From the NCBI GenBank assembly GCA_016710325.1, contig JADJXK010000002.1:2542001-2606000 (forward strand): DNA of 64,000 bases. Reading direction: 5' to 3'. The notes beneath the pieces are model-generated. The model saw only the letters and a list, made by a program, of their open reading frames with translations, had not been told where the DNA came from and did no database searches. The DNA comes from Candidatus Leptofilum proximum (GTDB lineage Bacteria; Chloroflexota; Anaerolineae; Promineifilales; Promineifilaceae). Shown here piece after piece: positions 35,870-45,960 of this stretch. How positions within the stretch are numbered: position 1 is the stretch's first letter; each line of letters begins with the position of its first letter. The position numbers and the translations under genes are program-made.

Positions 35870-36116
35870 GCTTCAATTCTACAACAACACCGTGACTGAT
35901 AAAGCGTCGGCCAGCTGCTATTGCCAAAGTGGTTTGATACTGCGCAAATTTCTGTTGCCCTGGAACAAATGTTTCGTTACAATCCTGTTGCGTGCAGGGC
36001 GCATCCTGTCTGCGGAAAGGGATTATCCCACCGGCTAACAACCCCATAACCAATTCTGATGATTTTCTTTTGACCTGTTTAGCAGACACCAGGGCCATAA
36101 CCAAAAGGAGATCAGT

Positions 36117-37628
36117 ATGTCAAATCAACTCCCCCCAAATCCTAATCTTGTCTATTTGAAGAAGCAGGCGAAGGCTTTGCATAAGCAATTGCAGGCTGGT
36201 GACCCGGCTGCGGCCGTTCGCTGCCAACAGTCTTATCCTCAAGGGGTGAACCTGACTACACCCAAATTAAGCGACGCCCAACTGATCATCGCCCGCGAGC
36301 ATGGCTTTGCCACTTGGCCTCGGCTCAAGCACTTTATTGAAGGTGTACACGGCCGTTCCCTTTACCGTGCCTTTGAAACAGACATTAACTACTATGAAGG
36401 ACGGGCCTTTGGCCTGCACAGCGTTTACCAGACTGCACAGCCGCGCGCCTTAAATTTGATTCGCCAGTCCCACCCCAACTTTGCCACGGCCAGTGACGAG
36501 GCCATCATCCAGGCCGACTTTACGCTGGAAGATGCCCGCCTTGTGTTGGCCCGCGAACATGGCTTTGCCGATTGGCCAGCTCTGGCTGCCCATGTCGAAC
36601 GCCTGGCTCAAGGGGAGGTTATTGAGCCGTTCCGCATCGCTTTTCAGGCCATCAAAGAAGATGATCTAGATACCTTCAGGCAAACCCTTGCGGCCCAGCC
36701 CGAGCTGGCAACGACCCCCGGAACCAATGGCAATGGACTGCTGCACCTGGCGGCCGACTTTGGCCGGGTAGAGATGCTCAGGCTGCTGCTTGATGCCGGG
36801 GCCGACATCAACATGGCCAATAACAAGGGCTGGACCCTGCTCCATTGTGTCGCCTACGCTTCGGCCGATGGGCTGCCCGGCGGGCCAGAAATGCTCATTC
36901 GTTTTATTGATTTACTCCTGGCGGCCGGAGCTGATGTCACCGCTGAAGCGCACGGTGCCGGCGGCACGCCCCTGATGCAGGCGCTCTTTTGGGGGCATCG
37001 TCCACAGGCGGAGCGGCTGGCTCAGGAAGGAATCTATCCTTACAACCTGCGTGCCGCTGCCGGTCTGGGACGTCTTGACTTCATGCCCGATTTCTTTCAC
37101 CCGGATGGTTCACTCCAACCTGAGGCCGGGCAAAAACGAGCTTTTCACCGGCCGCACTCTGGCTTCCCCCCGTGGACACCTGCGGATGATCGGCAAGAGA
37201 TTTTGGATGATGCACTGGTTTATGCGGCTAAAAACGGCCGTACCCCCATCCTGGCTTATCTCCTCGACCAGGGGGCCAACATCGACGGTGAACCTTACAA
37301 CGGCACGGCCCTCTTCTGGGCCGTCTCCTGCGAGCAGACGGAAACCGTGCGCTGGCTGCTGGAACACGGGGCCAACGTGCACCATATCGCCAGCTTTGGC
37401 GGCGAGAAAAACATCATGGCGCTGCACATGGCGGCCTGGGGTGGGCACTTGGAGCTGGCCAAAGTGCTGTTGGAATACGGCGCCGAGGCCACCTACCACG
37501 AACCGCGCTATGGCAGTTCCCCGGTTGGTTGGGCTGATCATATGGGTCACCACCAATTGCGTGACTATTTGCTGGAACATGCCCCCCTTAGCCTTGACGA
37601 TGCGGCTTTGTACGGCCGTCTAAAATAG
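36117..37628 (+). CDS. Ankyrin-repeat protein
   Basis: A 503-residue protein. The N-terminal part has NLVYLKKQAKALHKQLQAG and two copies of an IAREHGFATWP/LAREHGFADWP module (about 60 and 142). Ankyrin repeats follow: GLLHLAADFGRVEMLRLLLD, GWTLLHCVAYAS, GTALFWAVSCEQTETVRWLL and NIMALHMAAWGGHLELAKVL. It has no signal peptide, so it is a cytosolic protein-binding scaffold. Partners unknown. AAAAGGAGATCAGT precedes the start. It stands alone between the copper block and a leftward two-component pair. Confidence 0.85.
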   Translation: MSNQLPPNPNLVYLKKQAKALHKQLQAGDPAAAVRCQQSYPQGVNLTTPKLSDAQLIIAREHGFATWPRLKHFIEGVHGRSLYRAFETDINYYEGRAFGLHSVYQTAQPRALNLIRQSHPNFATASDEAIIQADFTLEDARLVLAREHGFADWPALAAHVERLAQGEVIEPFRIAFQAIKEDDLDTFRQTLAAQPELATTPGTNGNGLLHLAADFGRVEMLRLLLDAGADINMANNKGWTLLHCVAYASADGLPGGPEMLIRFIDLLLAAGADVTAEAHGAGGTPLMQALFWGHRPQAERLAQEGIYPYNLRAAAGLGRLDFMPDFFHPDGSLQPEAGQKRAFHRPHSGFPPWTPADDRQEILDDALVYAAKNGRTPILAYLLDQGANIDGEPYNGTALFWAVSCEQTETVRWLLEHGANVHHIASFGGEKNIMALHMAAWGGHLELAKVLLEYGAEATYHEPRYGSSPVGWADHMGHHQLRDYLLEHAPLSLDDAALYGRLK

Positions 37629-37641
37629 CAAATACCGGTTC

Positions 37642-38247
37642 TCACAACCAGCCTTTTTCCTCGGCCAGCCGTGCTGCTTCTATCCGGTTCTGTGCTTCCA
37701 TCTTGTGAATGGCTGTGGAAAGATGGTTACGCACCGTGCCCTCTGTCACATAGAGTTGGGCGGCTATATCGGCAATGCTGGCGCCAGTCAGCGATGCCTT
37801 CAACACATCACGCTCCCGGTTGGTGAGTGGGTTACGGCCGTCACTTAAGGCTGAAAGAGCCAACTCTGGGTCAACGACGTGCTCACCGGCCATCACGCGA
37901 CGAATGGCCACAGCCAGGTCCGCTGCCGGGGCGTCTTTGAGCAGGAAGGCGGTGGCCCCACTTGCCATCGCCTGGCGCAAATAGCCGCTACGGCCGAATG
38001 TGGTGAGAATAGCAATCCGGCACGATGGCAGCTGCTGGTTTAATGCCTGTGCTGCCTCCATCCCGCTGTTCCCGGGCATTTCAATATCGAGGAGGGCCAC
38101 GTCAGGCTGGCATTCCAGCGCAGCAGCCAGCACCTCGTCGCCGCGGGCAACCTCGGCCACGACCTCGATGTCCTCCTCCAATTGCAGCAGCGCCGCCAGG
38201 GCACCACGCACCATGCCCTGATCTTCTGCCAACAACACTCGAATCAT
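37642..38247 (-). CDS. DesR/NarL-type response regulator
   Basis: A 201-residue regulator. Receiver residues: E-D in VLLAEDQGMVRG, phosphoacceptor D in VALLDIEMPGNSG and K in FLLKDAPAADL. The output helix-turn-helix is LTNRERDVLKASLTGASIAD. It overlaps the kinase gene by four bases. DesR-like pairs often sense membrane state, but this is only by similarity of architecture. Confidence 0.9.
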   Translation of the reverse strand: MIRVLLAEDQGMVRGALAALLQLEEDIEVVAEVARGDEVLAAALECQPDVALLDIEMPGNSGMEAAQALNQQLPSCRIAILTTFGRSGYLRQAMASGATAFLLKDAPAADLAVAIRRVMAGEHVVDPELALSALSDGRNPLTNRERDVLKASLTGASIADIAAQLYVTEGTVRNHLSTAIHKMEAQNRIEAARLAEEKGWL

Positions 38248-39506
38248 GCTGCTCGCTCCTGTCTGGTCTCAATCCGTTGCCGGGGGAGCCTGACAACAAG
38301 GCGAAAGCCCAAAGCGCCTGCCAGCGGGGCTGGGCCAGACTGAGCAGAGCCGCCCAGCAGCCTGAAACGCTCGGCGAGTCCTATCAGGCCGCTGCCCATG
38401 TGAACAGGATCGCTGTTCTGACCAGTGTAGCCATCATTATGTACTTCTGCCTGAATGGTTTCATTGGTATGGCTAATGCGAATCTGGCACTGGCGGGCGC
38501 GGCTGTGGCGAATGACGTTGGTCACTCCTTCACGCACCGCCCAGGCCAGCGCCGCGTCTGCTTCTGAAGGCACTGTCGCCACAGCATTATCAATCGAACA
38601 GGCAATCCCGGCCGCCTCCAGTATTTCTCGCGCTCCGTCCAGTTCGCTGCCTAACGATGGCTGGCGGTAGCCGGACACGGCCGTGCGCACCTCGCGCAGC
38701 GCCTGGCGGGCCACACGCTCCACGTCTTTAATTTCCTGCGCCGCGCGAGCCGAATCTTTCTCTATCAGCCGCCCGGCCAGTTCACTCTTCAGGGTAATCA
38801 TGGACAGGGTGTGCCCCAGCAAATCGTGCAGATCGCGGGCCAGCCGCAGCCGCTCCTCCATGACTGCCTGGCGGGCCAGCTCGTCTCGTGCCGCGTGCAA
38901 TTCGCGCAGGGCGTCTGCCAGGCGAGCCACGCCGATCATGTCCACGCCCAAACCCCGCACCAGCAGCACCAGCGGTACAATGTGCAACCAATCACTCCCG
39001 GCGATGCCCCCACTTATCCCCACGCTGACACCCAGCGTGAGCAGCGTCAGGGCCACAACGACGATGAAAGCGCCGCCCGCCGGGAGAGCGATACCGACCA
39101 TGGCACTGACGCCGACAAAAAGCCAGAGAAAGGCGCTACCGTACACCAGGCTCAGGGTGAGCGTCAGTGCCGTGAGGCTCGTAAGCACCAGCAGTGACGT
39201 GCGCAGCCCAATTGGCCGCTGTGTTTCGTGGGTCAATGGGTGCGGCCACATGAACCAGGTATAGCAGATCACAAAGATGGCCAATCCGGCAAGAGTGATG
39301 AGCAAGTGGACGGCCGTCAGCGGCGTCTGCACCAGAAAGAGAATGGGAAACAGGAGGCACACCAGCCACGCCTGGGCATAGGCGCGCCAGAGGCGCACCG
39401 AGATGCCGCTGGCGGCCACAATCTCCGGCAGCCCGCGCAGACTGAGCAGAGGGTGGTGGCGCAGCCACTCCCAATTTCTAAGCTTGTGTACCCATTTCAC
39501 GGTCAT
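38244..39506 (-). CDS. DesK-type sensor histidine kinase
   Basis: A 420-residue kinase. About six hydrophobic spans occupy residues 40-190. The phosphorylated-His box is LARDLHDLLGHTLSMITLKS, and the ATPase has NVIRHSRARQCQ and GSGLIGLAERF. The small-loop, many-span input domain is that of DesK, which senses the lipid bilayer. Cotranscribed with the regulator at 37642-38247. Confidence 0.88.
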   Translation of the reverse strand: MTVKWVHKLRNWEWLRHHPLLSLRGLPEIVAASGISVRLWRAYAQAWLVCLLFPILFLVQTPLTAVHLLITLAGLAIFVICYTWFMWPHPLTHETQRPIGLRTSLLVLTSLTALTLTLSLVYGSAFLWLFVGVSAMVGIALPAGGAFIVVVALTLLTLGVSVGISGGIAGSDWLHIVPLVLLVRGLGVDMIGVARLADALRELHAARDELARQAVMEERLRLARDLHDLLGHTLSMITLKSELAGRLIEKDSARAAQEIKDVERVARQALREVRTAVSGYRQPSLGSELDGAREILEAAGIACSIDNAVATVPSEADAALAWAVREGVTNVIRHSRARQCQIRISHTNETIQAEVHNDGYTGQNSDPVHMGSGLIGLAERFRLLGGSAQSGPAPLAGALGFRLVVRLPRQRIETRQERAA

Positions 39507-39553
39507 TGTTTTGCCGACCTCAATTGCAGTCCTGCTTGCTTCACACCTTTATT

Positions 39554-40111
39554 CTAAACCTTTTGCCTGCGTTTGATCCAGAACGGCAGGCCGGAGACCA
39601 GGCCCAGCGCCAGGGCAACGGCCATTGTGATGATAGAACCAACGAGGGCTGGTTTGGTGGTCATCAAGAAGACAATGCCAAGCACAATGGCAGCGGCCGT
39701 TTGCAGCCCAGTGGCTAAGATCGGGTCGTGAATATGCTTGCCAAGCGCTGCGGGAATCGGACCCGCTTCTGCCTCGCCAGCCAGCTTGACGACAGCCTTC
39801 GTCCGTGGTTCGATGACGCCGGCAATGAGGGGCAGAATGAGCACAATGATACTGCCCAGGGCCACGGCAATCCAACCAATCTGCAAATTCCAGGCGGTCA
39901 GCCCCATGTACAGACCGGTGGTAATGGTGAGCAGCGCCCCGGTTGTGGAGATAATGTCGGCCGTTCGGACCAGTCCGGCGATGAGGCGCACCTGCTCCAC
40001 GCGCTGCGCCCGCCGCAGTGGCGTCAGGCAAAGCAGTTGCACGCCAAGGCCAATAAAAATGCCGATGTCACCGGCAACGTGTAAAAATAGAGCGAGGGTA
40101 TAGTGATTCAT
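39554..40111 (-). CDS. DUF2269-like integral membrane protein
   Basis: A 185-residue protein of four membrane spans with LFLHVAGDIGIFIGLG at the start, ISTTGALLTITTGLYMGL and a long HDPILATGLQTAAAIVLG segment. This layout (LHxxG at the start, a TGxYM) fits DUF2269. Function unknown. It overlaps the upstream PEP-utilising enzyme gene by four bases, so they are cotranslated. Confidence 0.7.
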   Translation of the reverse strand: MNHYTLALFLHVAGDIGIFIGLGVQLLCLTPLRRAQRVEQVRLIAGLVRTADIISTTGALLTITTGLYMGLTAWNLQIGWIAVALGSIIVLILPLIAGVIEPRTKAVVKLAGEAEAGPIPAALGKHIHDPILATGLQTAAAIVLGIVFLMTTKPALVGSIITMAVALALGLVSGLPFWIKRRQKV

Positions 40112-42771
40112 AATAACTCCACACGGCCGTTATTGCCATCCACACGCACACGCTGCCCGGTTTGGAGCCGCGTGGTTGCCTGATGCACACCGACAACGGC
40201 TGGAATACCGTATTCGCGGGCCACAATTGAGCCATGTGTCATCATCCCGCCAATTTCCATCACCAGGCCACCCGCCGTCAGAAACAGGGGAGTCCAGCCG
40301 GGATCGGTGGCGGGACACACCAGGATGTCGCCAGGCTCCAGGCTTGTGTTGCGCGGGTCCAAAATCACACGGACCTGACCTTCGACAGTGCCTGGCGAGA
40401 CGCCGTTACCAACGAAAACATTTTCACTCGCGGCCGCATCGCGCACGCCCTCGTAGAAGGCTTCACCCGTGCTGAGGAGGATGCGCGGCATCTGTTTACG
40501 CAGGCGCTCACGTTCGTAATCAGCGCGATTAGCGGCGACGATGCTTTTTAAATCGGCCGTTTCCGCCTCAGCGAAGCGCTTGAGTATCGCCAAGGGGACG
40601 AAAAAAATATCCTCGGCGCTTTCCAATGCGCCCTGGGCCACGAGTTTCCGGGCGTGGCGCAGCAAGGCAGCGCGGTAGATGGCATAGACACGGGCGATGT
40701 AGAACAGCGGGACCTCGCGCAGTCCACCGAGGGCGCGTAAACGCCGGATAAGGCCCCCCAGCAGCCGGGCACGCAGCCAGCCGAAGCGCATGTGGCGGGC
40801 ACGTTCAACAAATTCTCTGGTCAGGCGTTCGGCCTGTTCCACCCGCTGCCGGAATAAAACGTCGGGTGCCTTGGCCGGGTCTTCCAATTGAAGATAACCG
40901 ATCAGCGTTTGCATGATGGGTGTCGGATCATCACGCCAACGTCTCCGTCCTAGATCAATTTCGGCCGTGCCGCGAATACCATACGCTTGCAAGAATTCAT
41001 CAAATGCCTGCTGTGCGGTCGCGGGCAGTTGCCCCTGGCGATAGACGTCGGCCAGGGCTTCGGCGGATTGGGTACGTATTATTTCAAACGCCTGGGCATC
41101 GCCGCGAATCCGCTGTGCGGTCGCCCACAGATTCAAATTCATTTCCACTGTCACGTTGCCGGGCAGGCCGTGCATCAGCTGCCAGGCAGCTTCCGGCGGC
41201 TCGCCCAGCCAATCTGAGAGCCAGCGCGCCAATAGTGGCAAACCACCGGATACCACCGGCATCACAACGGGCATGATGTTAAACGATATGCGTTCAGCGT
41301 GGGGCAGGTCGTCTGCCATCGCCCGTAGGCACGCGGCCAGATCGCCGGCGACCTTAGCATGATGTTGAGCTTCGGCAATATATTGCTCGGCCTCGGCGAT
41401 GAGGCGAGGTCGAACCTGCTCTGGCCTGAGCAAAGCGGCCAGGAGGCGGCGCAGGATAGGCAGCAAGGACAGGAAAAGCGAGACCATGCGCCCTCCCGTG
41501 AGGACTCGTTTGGGCGTGACACGCCCCGCTTCTACCAGGCGGAGGAGCGTTTGCTGCGCCCCCGGCTCTGTGTCAGCCAGCAGCGCCAGCCCGATCTTTT
41601 GCAAACGCAGGTCGCTAGCCATATCGGTAAAATCGAGAAACAGGCGGCCCCCGGCTTCAGGCAGAATCTGGTGCGGTGAACGCTGGATGCGCAGCCGCTG
41701 GAACACACCGCTGAAAAGCAGGCGTAGCGTGTCAATGCCTAACGGGGTCAGCGGCTCACTGACTCCTTGAATAGCATTGAAATTAACGTAGATGCGCAAT
41801 TCTTCAGCGGGGGCGGTATTCTCAGGCAGCGGATACAGGGAAGTAATGGGTCGTGATTGCAGCAGGTAAAGTTGCCGGTCAGCCCAGGCCCATTCGATAT
41901 CTTGCGGCGAGCCGAAAAGGGTAGCTACTTGCGCCGCAATTTGCGCCAGTTCAATAACCTGCGCCTCTGGCAACGCTTGCGCTTGAGGGTCGTGACGCTG
42001 GACCTGCTCAGTCCCACCAGCAGCGCGGGGCATAATAGCCATCTCTTTCGCACCTAACTTGCGTTCAATTACTTCCCACCTGGCTGAATTGACAACATAA
42101 TGGTCGGCGTCAACCTGCCCGGAGACAACTGCTTCGCCCAGGCCAAAGCTGGCCTCAATGGTCATCTCGTCACGGCGACCGGTCACGGGATTGGCAGTGA
42201 AAAGAACGCCAGATGATTCGGCCACGATTAGTTTCTGGACCACTACTGCCAGCGCTACTTCGTCAGCCGGAATGGTATTGCGTGCCCGGTAGGCGATGGC
42301 GCGGGCTGTCCACAAACTGCCCCAACACTGTTTGACTGCCTCAAGCACGGCATCCTCACCAACAACATTGAGATAGGTATCCTGTTGGCCGGCGAAGGCC
42401 AGCCCTGGCAAATCTTCGGCAGTGGCAGACGAGCGTACGGCCGAGGGAGGGCAGGAAAGTGCGTGGTAAGCGGATGTGATTTGAGCGGCGATTTTGGCGG
42501 GCAGCAAACCTTGCTCGAACCAGTCGCGGATTTTGGTAGAGGTGTTTTCGAGAACGGCCGTATCCTCCATCGAAATAGCCTGCACAAGGGCGAGAATGCG
42601 CGGCTGGAGTTGGTTGGCTTCAACAAATGTACGGTATGTATCCGTCGTGACGATGAAGCCAGGGGGAACGGCAAAGCCAGCGCGTCCAAGGCTGGCGAGG
42701 TTTGTGCCTTTGCCTCCGGCGCGGGCCAGCGTCGCCTCCGTGGATGAGAGGGGTAAAGTATAGTTTGACAT
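40108..42771 (-). CDS. PEP synthase / rifampin phosphotransferase-like enzyme
   Basis: An 887-residue enzyme. The N-terminal ATP-grasp part has GGKGTNLASLGRAGFAVP (18-35) and SAVRSSATAEDLPGLAFAG (112-130). The C-terminal swivelling domain has MEIGGMMTHGSIVAREYGI, with the catalytic His that carries the phosphoryl group. The middle 450 residues are unlike PEP synthase and closer to the substrate-binding part of Rph-type enzymes, which phosphorylate rifamycins, but the real substrate is unknown. AGGACGATAAG precedes the start at 42771; the frame upstream of it has no homology. Confidence 0.82.
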   Translation of the reverse strand: MSNYTLPLSSTEATLARAGGKGTNLASLGRAGFAVPPGFIVTTDTYRTFVEANQLQPRILALVQAISMEDTAVLENTSTKIRDWFEQGLLPAKIAAQITSAYHALSCPPSAVRSSATAEDLPGLAFAGQQDTYLNVVGEDAVLEAVKQCWGSLWTARAIAYRARNTIPADEVALAVVVQKLIVAESSGVLFTANPVTGRRDEMTIEASFGLGEAVVSGQVDADHYVVNSARWEVIERKLGAKEMAIMPRAAGGTEQVQRHDPQAQALPEAQVIELAQIAAQVATLFGSPQDIEWAWADRQLYLLQSRPITSLYPLPENTAPAEELRIYVNFNAIQGVSEPLTPLGIDTLRLLFSGVFQRLRIQRSPHQILPEAGGRLFLDFTDMASDLRLQKIGLALLADTEPGAQQTLLRLVEAGRVTPKRVLTGGRMVSLFLSLLPILRRLLAALLRPEQVRPRLIAEAEQYIAEAQHHAKVAGDLAACLRAMADDLPHAERISFNIMPVVMPVVSGGLPLLARWLSDWLGEPPEAAWQLMHGLPGNVTVEMNLNLWATAQRIRGDAQAFEIIRTQSAEALADVYRQGQLPATAQQAFDEFLQAYGIRGTAEIDLGRRRWRDDPTPIMQTLIGYLQLEDPAKAPDVLFRQRVEQAERLTREFVERARHMRFGWLRARLLGGLIRRLRALGGLREVPLFYIARVYAIYRAALLRHARKLVAQGALESAEDIFFVPLAILKRFAEAETADLKSIVAANRADYERERLRKQMPRILLSTGEAFYEGVRDAAASENVFVGNGVSPGTVEGQVRVILDPRNTSLEPGDILVCPATDPGWTPLFLTAGGLVMEIGGMMTHGSIVAREYGIPAVVGVHQATTRLQTGQRVRVDGNNGRVELL

Positions 42772-42935
42772 CTTATCGTCCTGTTTCTGTTTTTTCTTAA
42801 AAGTATAGGGGTGGAGAGAAATGACAGGAAGTGAAGTCTGTCGTGATTCTGCTCGCGACAATTGTGCTGATTGCCTCTATGACAAATGTCATGAAGGCTG
42901 GACTGCGTGGGTATTTATTGAGGGCGATGGCTTTT

Positions 42936-43607
42936 TCACAGCCTGACCAATCCGGCGCGAATGGCCAGAATGGCTGCCTGGGTACGGTCGGCCACGTCCA
43001 GTTTTGAAAAAATTGTGCTGACGTAATTCTTCACAGTGCCATCCGTGAGAAACAAAGCCTGGGCAATTTCGGCATTGCTCAAACCCGTCGCCAGCAGCCG
43101 CAGAACTTCACGCTCACGGTCGCTTAGGTCGTTGATCAGGGTGCGGTCTGGTGATGCCGGGGCCGGTTGGTGAGTGACGTATTTGAGAATTTTCCCCGCT
43201 ACCTGCGGATCAAGATGGCTCCCCCCCTGCACCGTGCCCACGATGGCTTTGACCAACTCCTCCTGGGGTGTGTCTTTTAACAAATAACCGGCCGCACCAC
43301 AGCGAATCGCATCGACTACCCACTCGTCATCATCGTAAGTCGTTAAAACCAGCACGCGCACATCTGGAAATTGTTCACAAATCTCCTTCGTTGCCCGTAT
43401 CCCGTTCATCCGCGGCATTTTGAGATCCATCAGCACCAGGTCCGGCTGCGTGGTGCGCGTCAGCTCGATGGCCTCTATCCCGTTATTGGCCACTCCAACA
43501 ACTTCTATTTGGGGCACAGGTTCCAGAATGGCGCGTAATCCCTCACAGACAATGGCCTGATCATCACAAATCAGCAGGCGAATGGTTCCCTCTGCCTGGT
43601 TGGTCAT
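42936..43607 (-). CDS. NarL-family response regulator
   Basis: A 223-residue regulator with a full receiver (D-D in LLICDDQAIVCEG, phosphoacceptor D in LVLMDLKMP, K in YLLKDTPQEEL) and a LuxR helix-turn-helix LSDREREVLRLLATGLSNAE. It overlaps the kinase gene by four bases. It is the third kinase/regulator pair in this window. The regulon is not known; the adjacent ABC exporter genes are divergent. Confidence 0.9.
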   Translation of the reverse strand: MTNQAEGTIRLLICDDQAIVCEGLRAILEPVPQIEVVGVANNGIEAIELTRTTQPDLVLMDLKMPRMNGIRATKEICEQFPDVRVLVLTTYDDDEWVVDAIRCGAAGYLLKDTPQEELVKAIVGTVQGGSHLDPQVAGKILKYVTHQPAPASPDRTLINDLSDREREVLRLLATGLSNAEIAQALFLTDGTVKNYVSTIFSKLDVADRTQAAILAIRAGLVRL

Positions 43608-44905
43608 CGCCTGCCTCCATACAAAAAGGTAACCTGTGTCCCCTGCCCGACCTGGCTCTCGATTGACAGATTCCCACCGATCATTTCGGCGCGCTCGCGC
43701 ATCCCCAACAAGCCGTAATGGCGCTCCTCGCCGGGAATAGCTGGCTCAAATCCGCATCCATCATCGCAAAGGATCAGTCGCAATCCATCGCGCTCCCGGT
43801 TCAAAACCACCTGGACATTTTGCGCCTGGGCGTGGTCGGCAACATTGGCCAACGCTTCCTGGGTAATCCGGTACACACACTGCTGGACATCAACCGGCGT
43901 GTCGTTGAAATCGTGTTCGATGCTCAGGTCAATGTAAAAATCATACTGGTTGGCGTAGGATTCGGCCAGGGCCTGCACCGCCAGGGCCAGGCCCAAATCT
44001 TCGAGAGGCTTGGCGCGCAGATCTTTTAGCGCCCGGCGGGTTTCGGTCAATCCGGCACGGATGTCTTGCAATGAGTGGTTGAGCAACGTGCTGGCTCGCT
44101 CCAGGTCCAGGTGCAGCATCGACCGCACGCCTTCCAGTTCAACGGCCACGCCGCTCAGGGTGTGGGCCAGGATGTCGTGCAGCTCACGCGCTAGGCGGTT
44201 GCGCTCCCGGCTGACTGTCAGTTGTTCCAGCGTGGCGGTGTACTGGGCCAGGCGTGTGTTGGCCTCGGTCAGGTGCTGCCGCTGCGCCCGCTGAGTTTTC
44301 ATCATATCCACGAGCATATGCCCAATCAGGAGGTAAATCACCAGCTGCGCGGCGATGATACCCAGAAGAGAACTGGAAATCATTTCCTGAAACGTCACTG
44401 TTTGGGATAGCAGGGTGAGGTTCATTACGGCCGTTACCCCACAAAACAAAACCACCTTGTGTATTGAATATTGCCAGCTCACAATGACCAGGGGAATCAA
44501 CAATAAAACAATCTGCCGCCAGAGGACAATTTGAGCGAATACTTCTGGTGCATCGCTCCCAGTGCCGTGCAGGTTGATAAATGGAATAAGGATCGGCCCG
44601 GCCACGCTTCCGGTAGCGTAAAAGTTGAGGTAGGGATCGAGAATCGGTCCGACCATAGCCCCGGCAATCCCAAGGGGCAGATACCAGGATTTGAACGCAC
44701 CCTGCAAGCCGGGAAGCGACAGGTACAAGAGTAACAATACCGGCTCCAAGATGCTAAACACAACCAGAGTGGTTACCGGGGCCTGTAGCGGAAAAGGCAC
44801 AACCAGCCAATGCGCAATGCCGAGGGCAGTAATAGCCAGTTGCAGGCCAATGAACCGGCGAAAGGTTGATAAGACACCAGGGTCTAGCTCTCCAGTGGAT
44901 TTCAT
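43604..44905 (-). CDS. Sensor histidine kinase with membrane input domain
   Basis: A 433-residue kinase. Residues 15-210 hold about six membrane spans. The His box is RLARELHDILAHTLSGVAVE, and the ATPase has NVADHAQAQNVQ and GLLGMRERAE. The start at 44905 is chosen because earlier codons overlap the promoter region and give a non-homologous leader. It is divergent from the ABC exporter operon at 45136, which is therefore a natural target. Confidence 0.88.
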   Translation of the reverse strand: MKSTGELDPGVLSTFRRFIGLQLAITALGIAHWLVVPFPLQAPVTTLVVFSILEPVLLLLYLSLPGLQGAFKSWYLPLGIAGAMVGPILDPYLNFYATGSVAGPILIPFINLHGTGSDAPEVFAQIVLWRQIVLLLIPLVIVSWQYSIHKVVLFCGVTAVMNLTLLSQTVTFQEMISSSLLGIIAAQLVIYLLIGHMLVDMMKTQRAQRQHLTEANTRLAQYTATLEQLTVSRERNRLARELHDILAHTLSGVAVELEGVRSMLHLDLERASTLLNHSLQDIRAGLTETRRALKDLRAKPLEDLGLALAVQALAESYANQYDFYIDLSIEHDFNDTPVDVQQCVYRITQEALANVADHAQAQNVQVVLNRERDGLRLILCDDGCGFEPAIPGEERHYGLLGMRERAEMIGGNLSIESQVGQGTQVTFLYGGRR

Positions 44906-44941
44906 GGTCCGATTATAACATGAGCCGGTTTTACTTATATA

Positions 44942-45003
44942 TTGACAACAGCCATTTGCCGCTATGACCGCAGTCATATGATGGTGATGACACAGGTCAT
45001 AGC
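44942..45003 (+). promoter_or_regulatory. Candidate operator in divergent kinase/ABC region
   Basis: TTGACA at 44942-44947 is followed by a long dyad with perfect arms GCTATGACC (44961-44969) and GGTCATAGC (44995-45003), with TCAT/ATGA repeats inside. A NarL-type regulator from 42936 is the obvious candidate to bind. Confidence 0.4.
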
Positions 45004-45054
45004 AGCCTGTTACCCCAGAGACTACAGACAAATCGGCGTTTCTCTTATCCTGGC

Positions 45055-45116
45055 ATCGGTAATCGGTAAACCGAAGTCCGTAAGCCGTAAACCGATCACG
45101 GATTACGGATTACGGG
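45055..45116. repeat. CGGTAATCGGTA-type low-complexity repeat
   Basis: A tract of overlapping CGGTAATCGG, CCGTAAGCCG and CGGATTACGG words precedes the ABC ATPase gene. Related tracts lie at 49009-49040 and inside copA at 56964-57074. Confidence 0.6.
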
Positions 45117-45135
45117 TACTTAAAGAGGACAACAT

Positions 45136-45885
45136 ATGATTAAGGTAAAAGATATAACGACAAAACACAACAGTCAGGACACAGACAAAGGATCGCCGAT
45201 TGACCTGCATCGGGTTTCCAAGACCTACGATTCTCCATCTGGACCTTTCACTGCCCTTCAAGATATAAACCTGCACGTCCGGGCGGGGGAGTTTGTGGCT
45301 GTGGTCGGCAAATCTGGCAGCGGGAAGACGACGCTGCTAAACGTCCTGGCAGGCATCGATCGGCCGACCAACGGCACGATCACGGTGAACGGAACGCAGG
45401 TGGATTCACTTTCAGAGTCGCAGCTTGCCGAATGGCGCGGCCGTACGATTGGCCTGGTCTTTCAGTTTTTCCAGCTGCTGCCGACCTTAACAATTGTTGA
45501 AAACGTGATGCTGCCGATGGACTTCATGAAGATCGTTCCAGCCTCGGGACGCCGTTCCAGGGCGTTGCAGCTGCTGGACAGCGTTGGCATTCGCGATCAG
45601 GCCGAAAAGCTGCCCGCCAGCCTGTCCGGTGGGCAGCAGCAACGGGCGGCCGTTGCCCGGGCGCTGGCCAACGATCCGCCAATCCTGATGGCCGACGAAC
45701 CGACCGGTAATTTGGACGAGGCGACCAGAACCGCTGTCCTGGAGTTGTTTGCCAGGCTGAATGCCGGCGGGCGCACGATCATTGTGGTCACGCACGAGCG
45801 TGATATTAGCCGCTACACAGACCGGCAGGTGACGCTGGTAGACGGCCGTGTTGCCACCGACACGCAATCTCTGGGAAGACCCTAA
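45136..45885 (+). CDS. ABC transporter ATPase, MacB/LolD class
   Basis: A 249-residue ATPase: Walker A GKSGSGKTT (about 58-66), signature LSGGQQQRAAVARAL, Walker B ILMADEPTGNLD. This group powers FtsX-type permeases that export peptides, lipids or antibiotics by mechanotransmission. The permease follows after 75 bases. A first-codon ATG at 45136 has AGAGGAC ahead of it. Confidence 0.92.
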   Translation: MIKVKDITTKHNSQDTDKGSPIDLHRVSKTYDSPSGPFTALQDINLHVRAGEFVAVVGKSGSGKTTLLNVLAGIDRPTNGTITVNGTQVDSLSESQLAEWRGRTIGLVFQFFQLLPTLTIVENVMLPMDFMKIVPASGRRSRALQLLDSVGIRDQAEKLPASLSGGQQQRAAVARALANDPPILMADEPTGNLDEATRTAVLELFARLNAGGRTIIVVTHERDISRYTDRQVTLVDGRVATDTQSLGRP

Positions 45886-45960
45886 GGGTTTGGCATCTCA
45901 CAAGGTCAATTACTCAAGGGCAAACCCTTAGGGTCTGTATATAAAAAAGGTGATACCGTC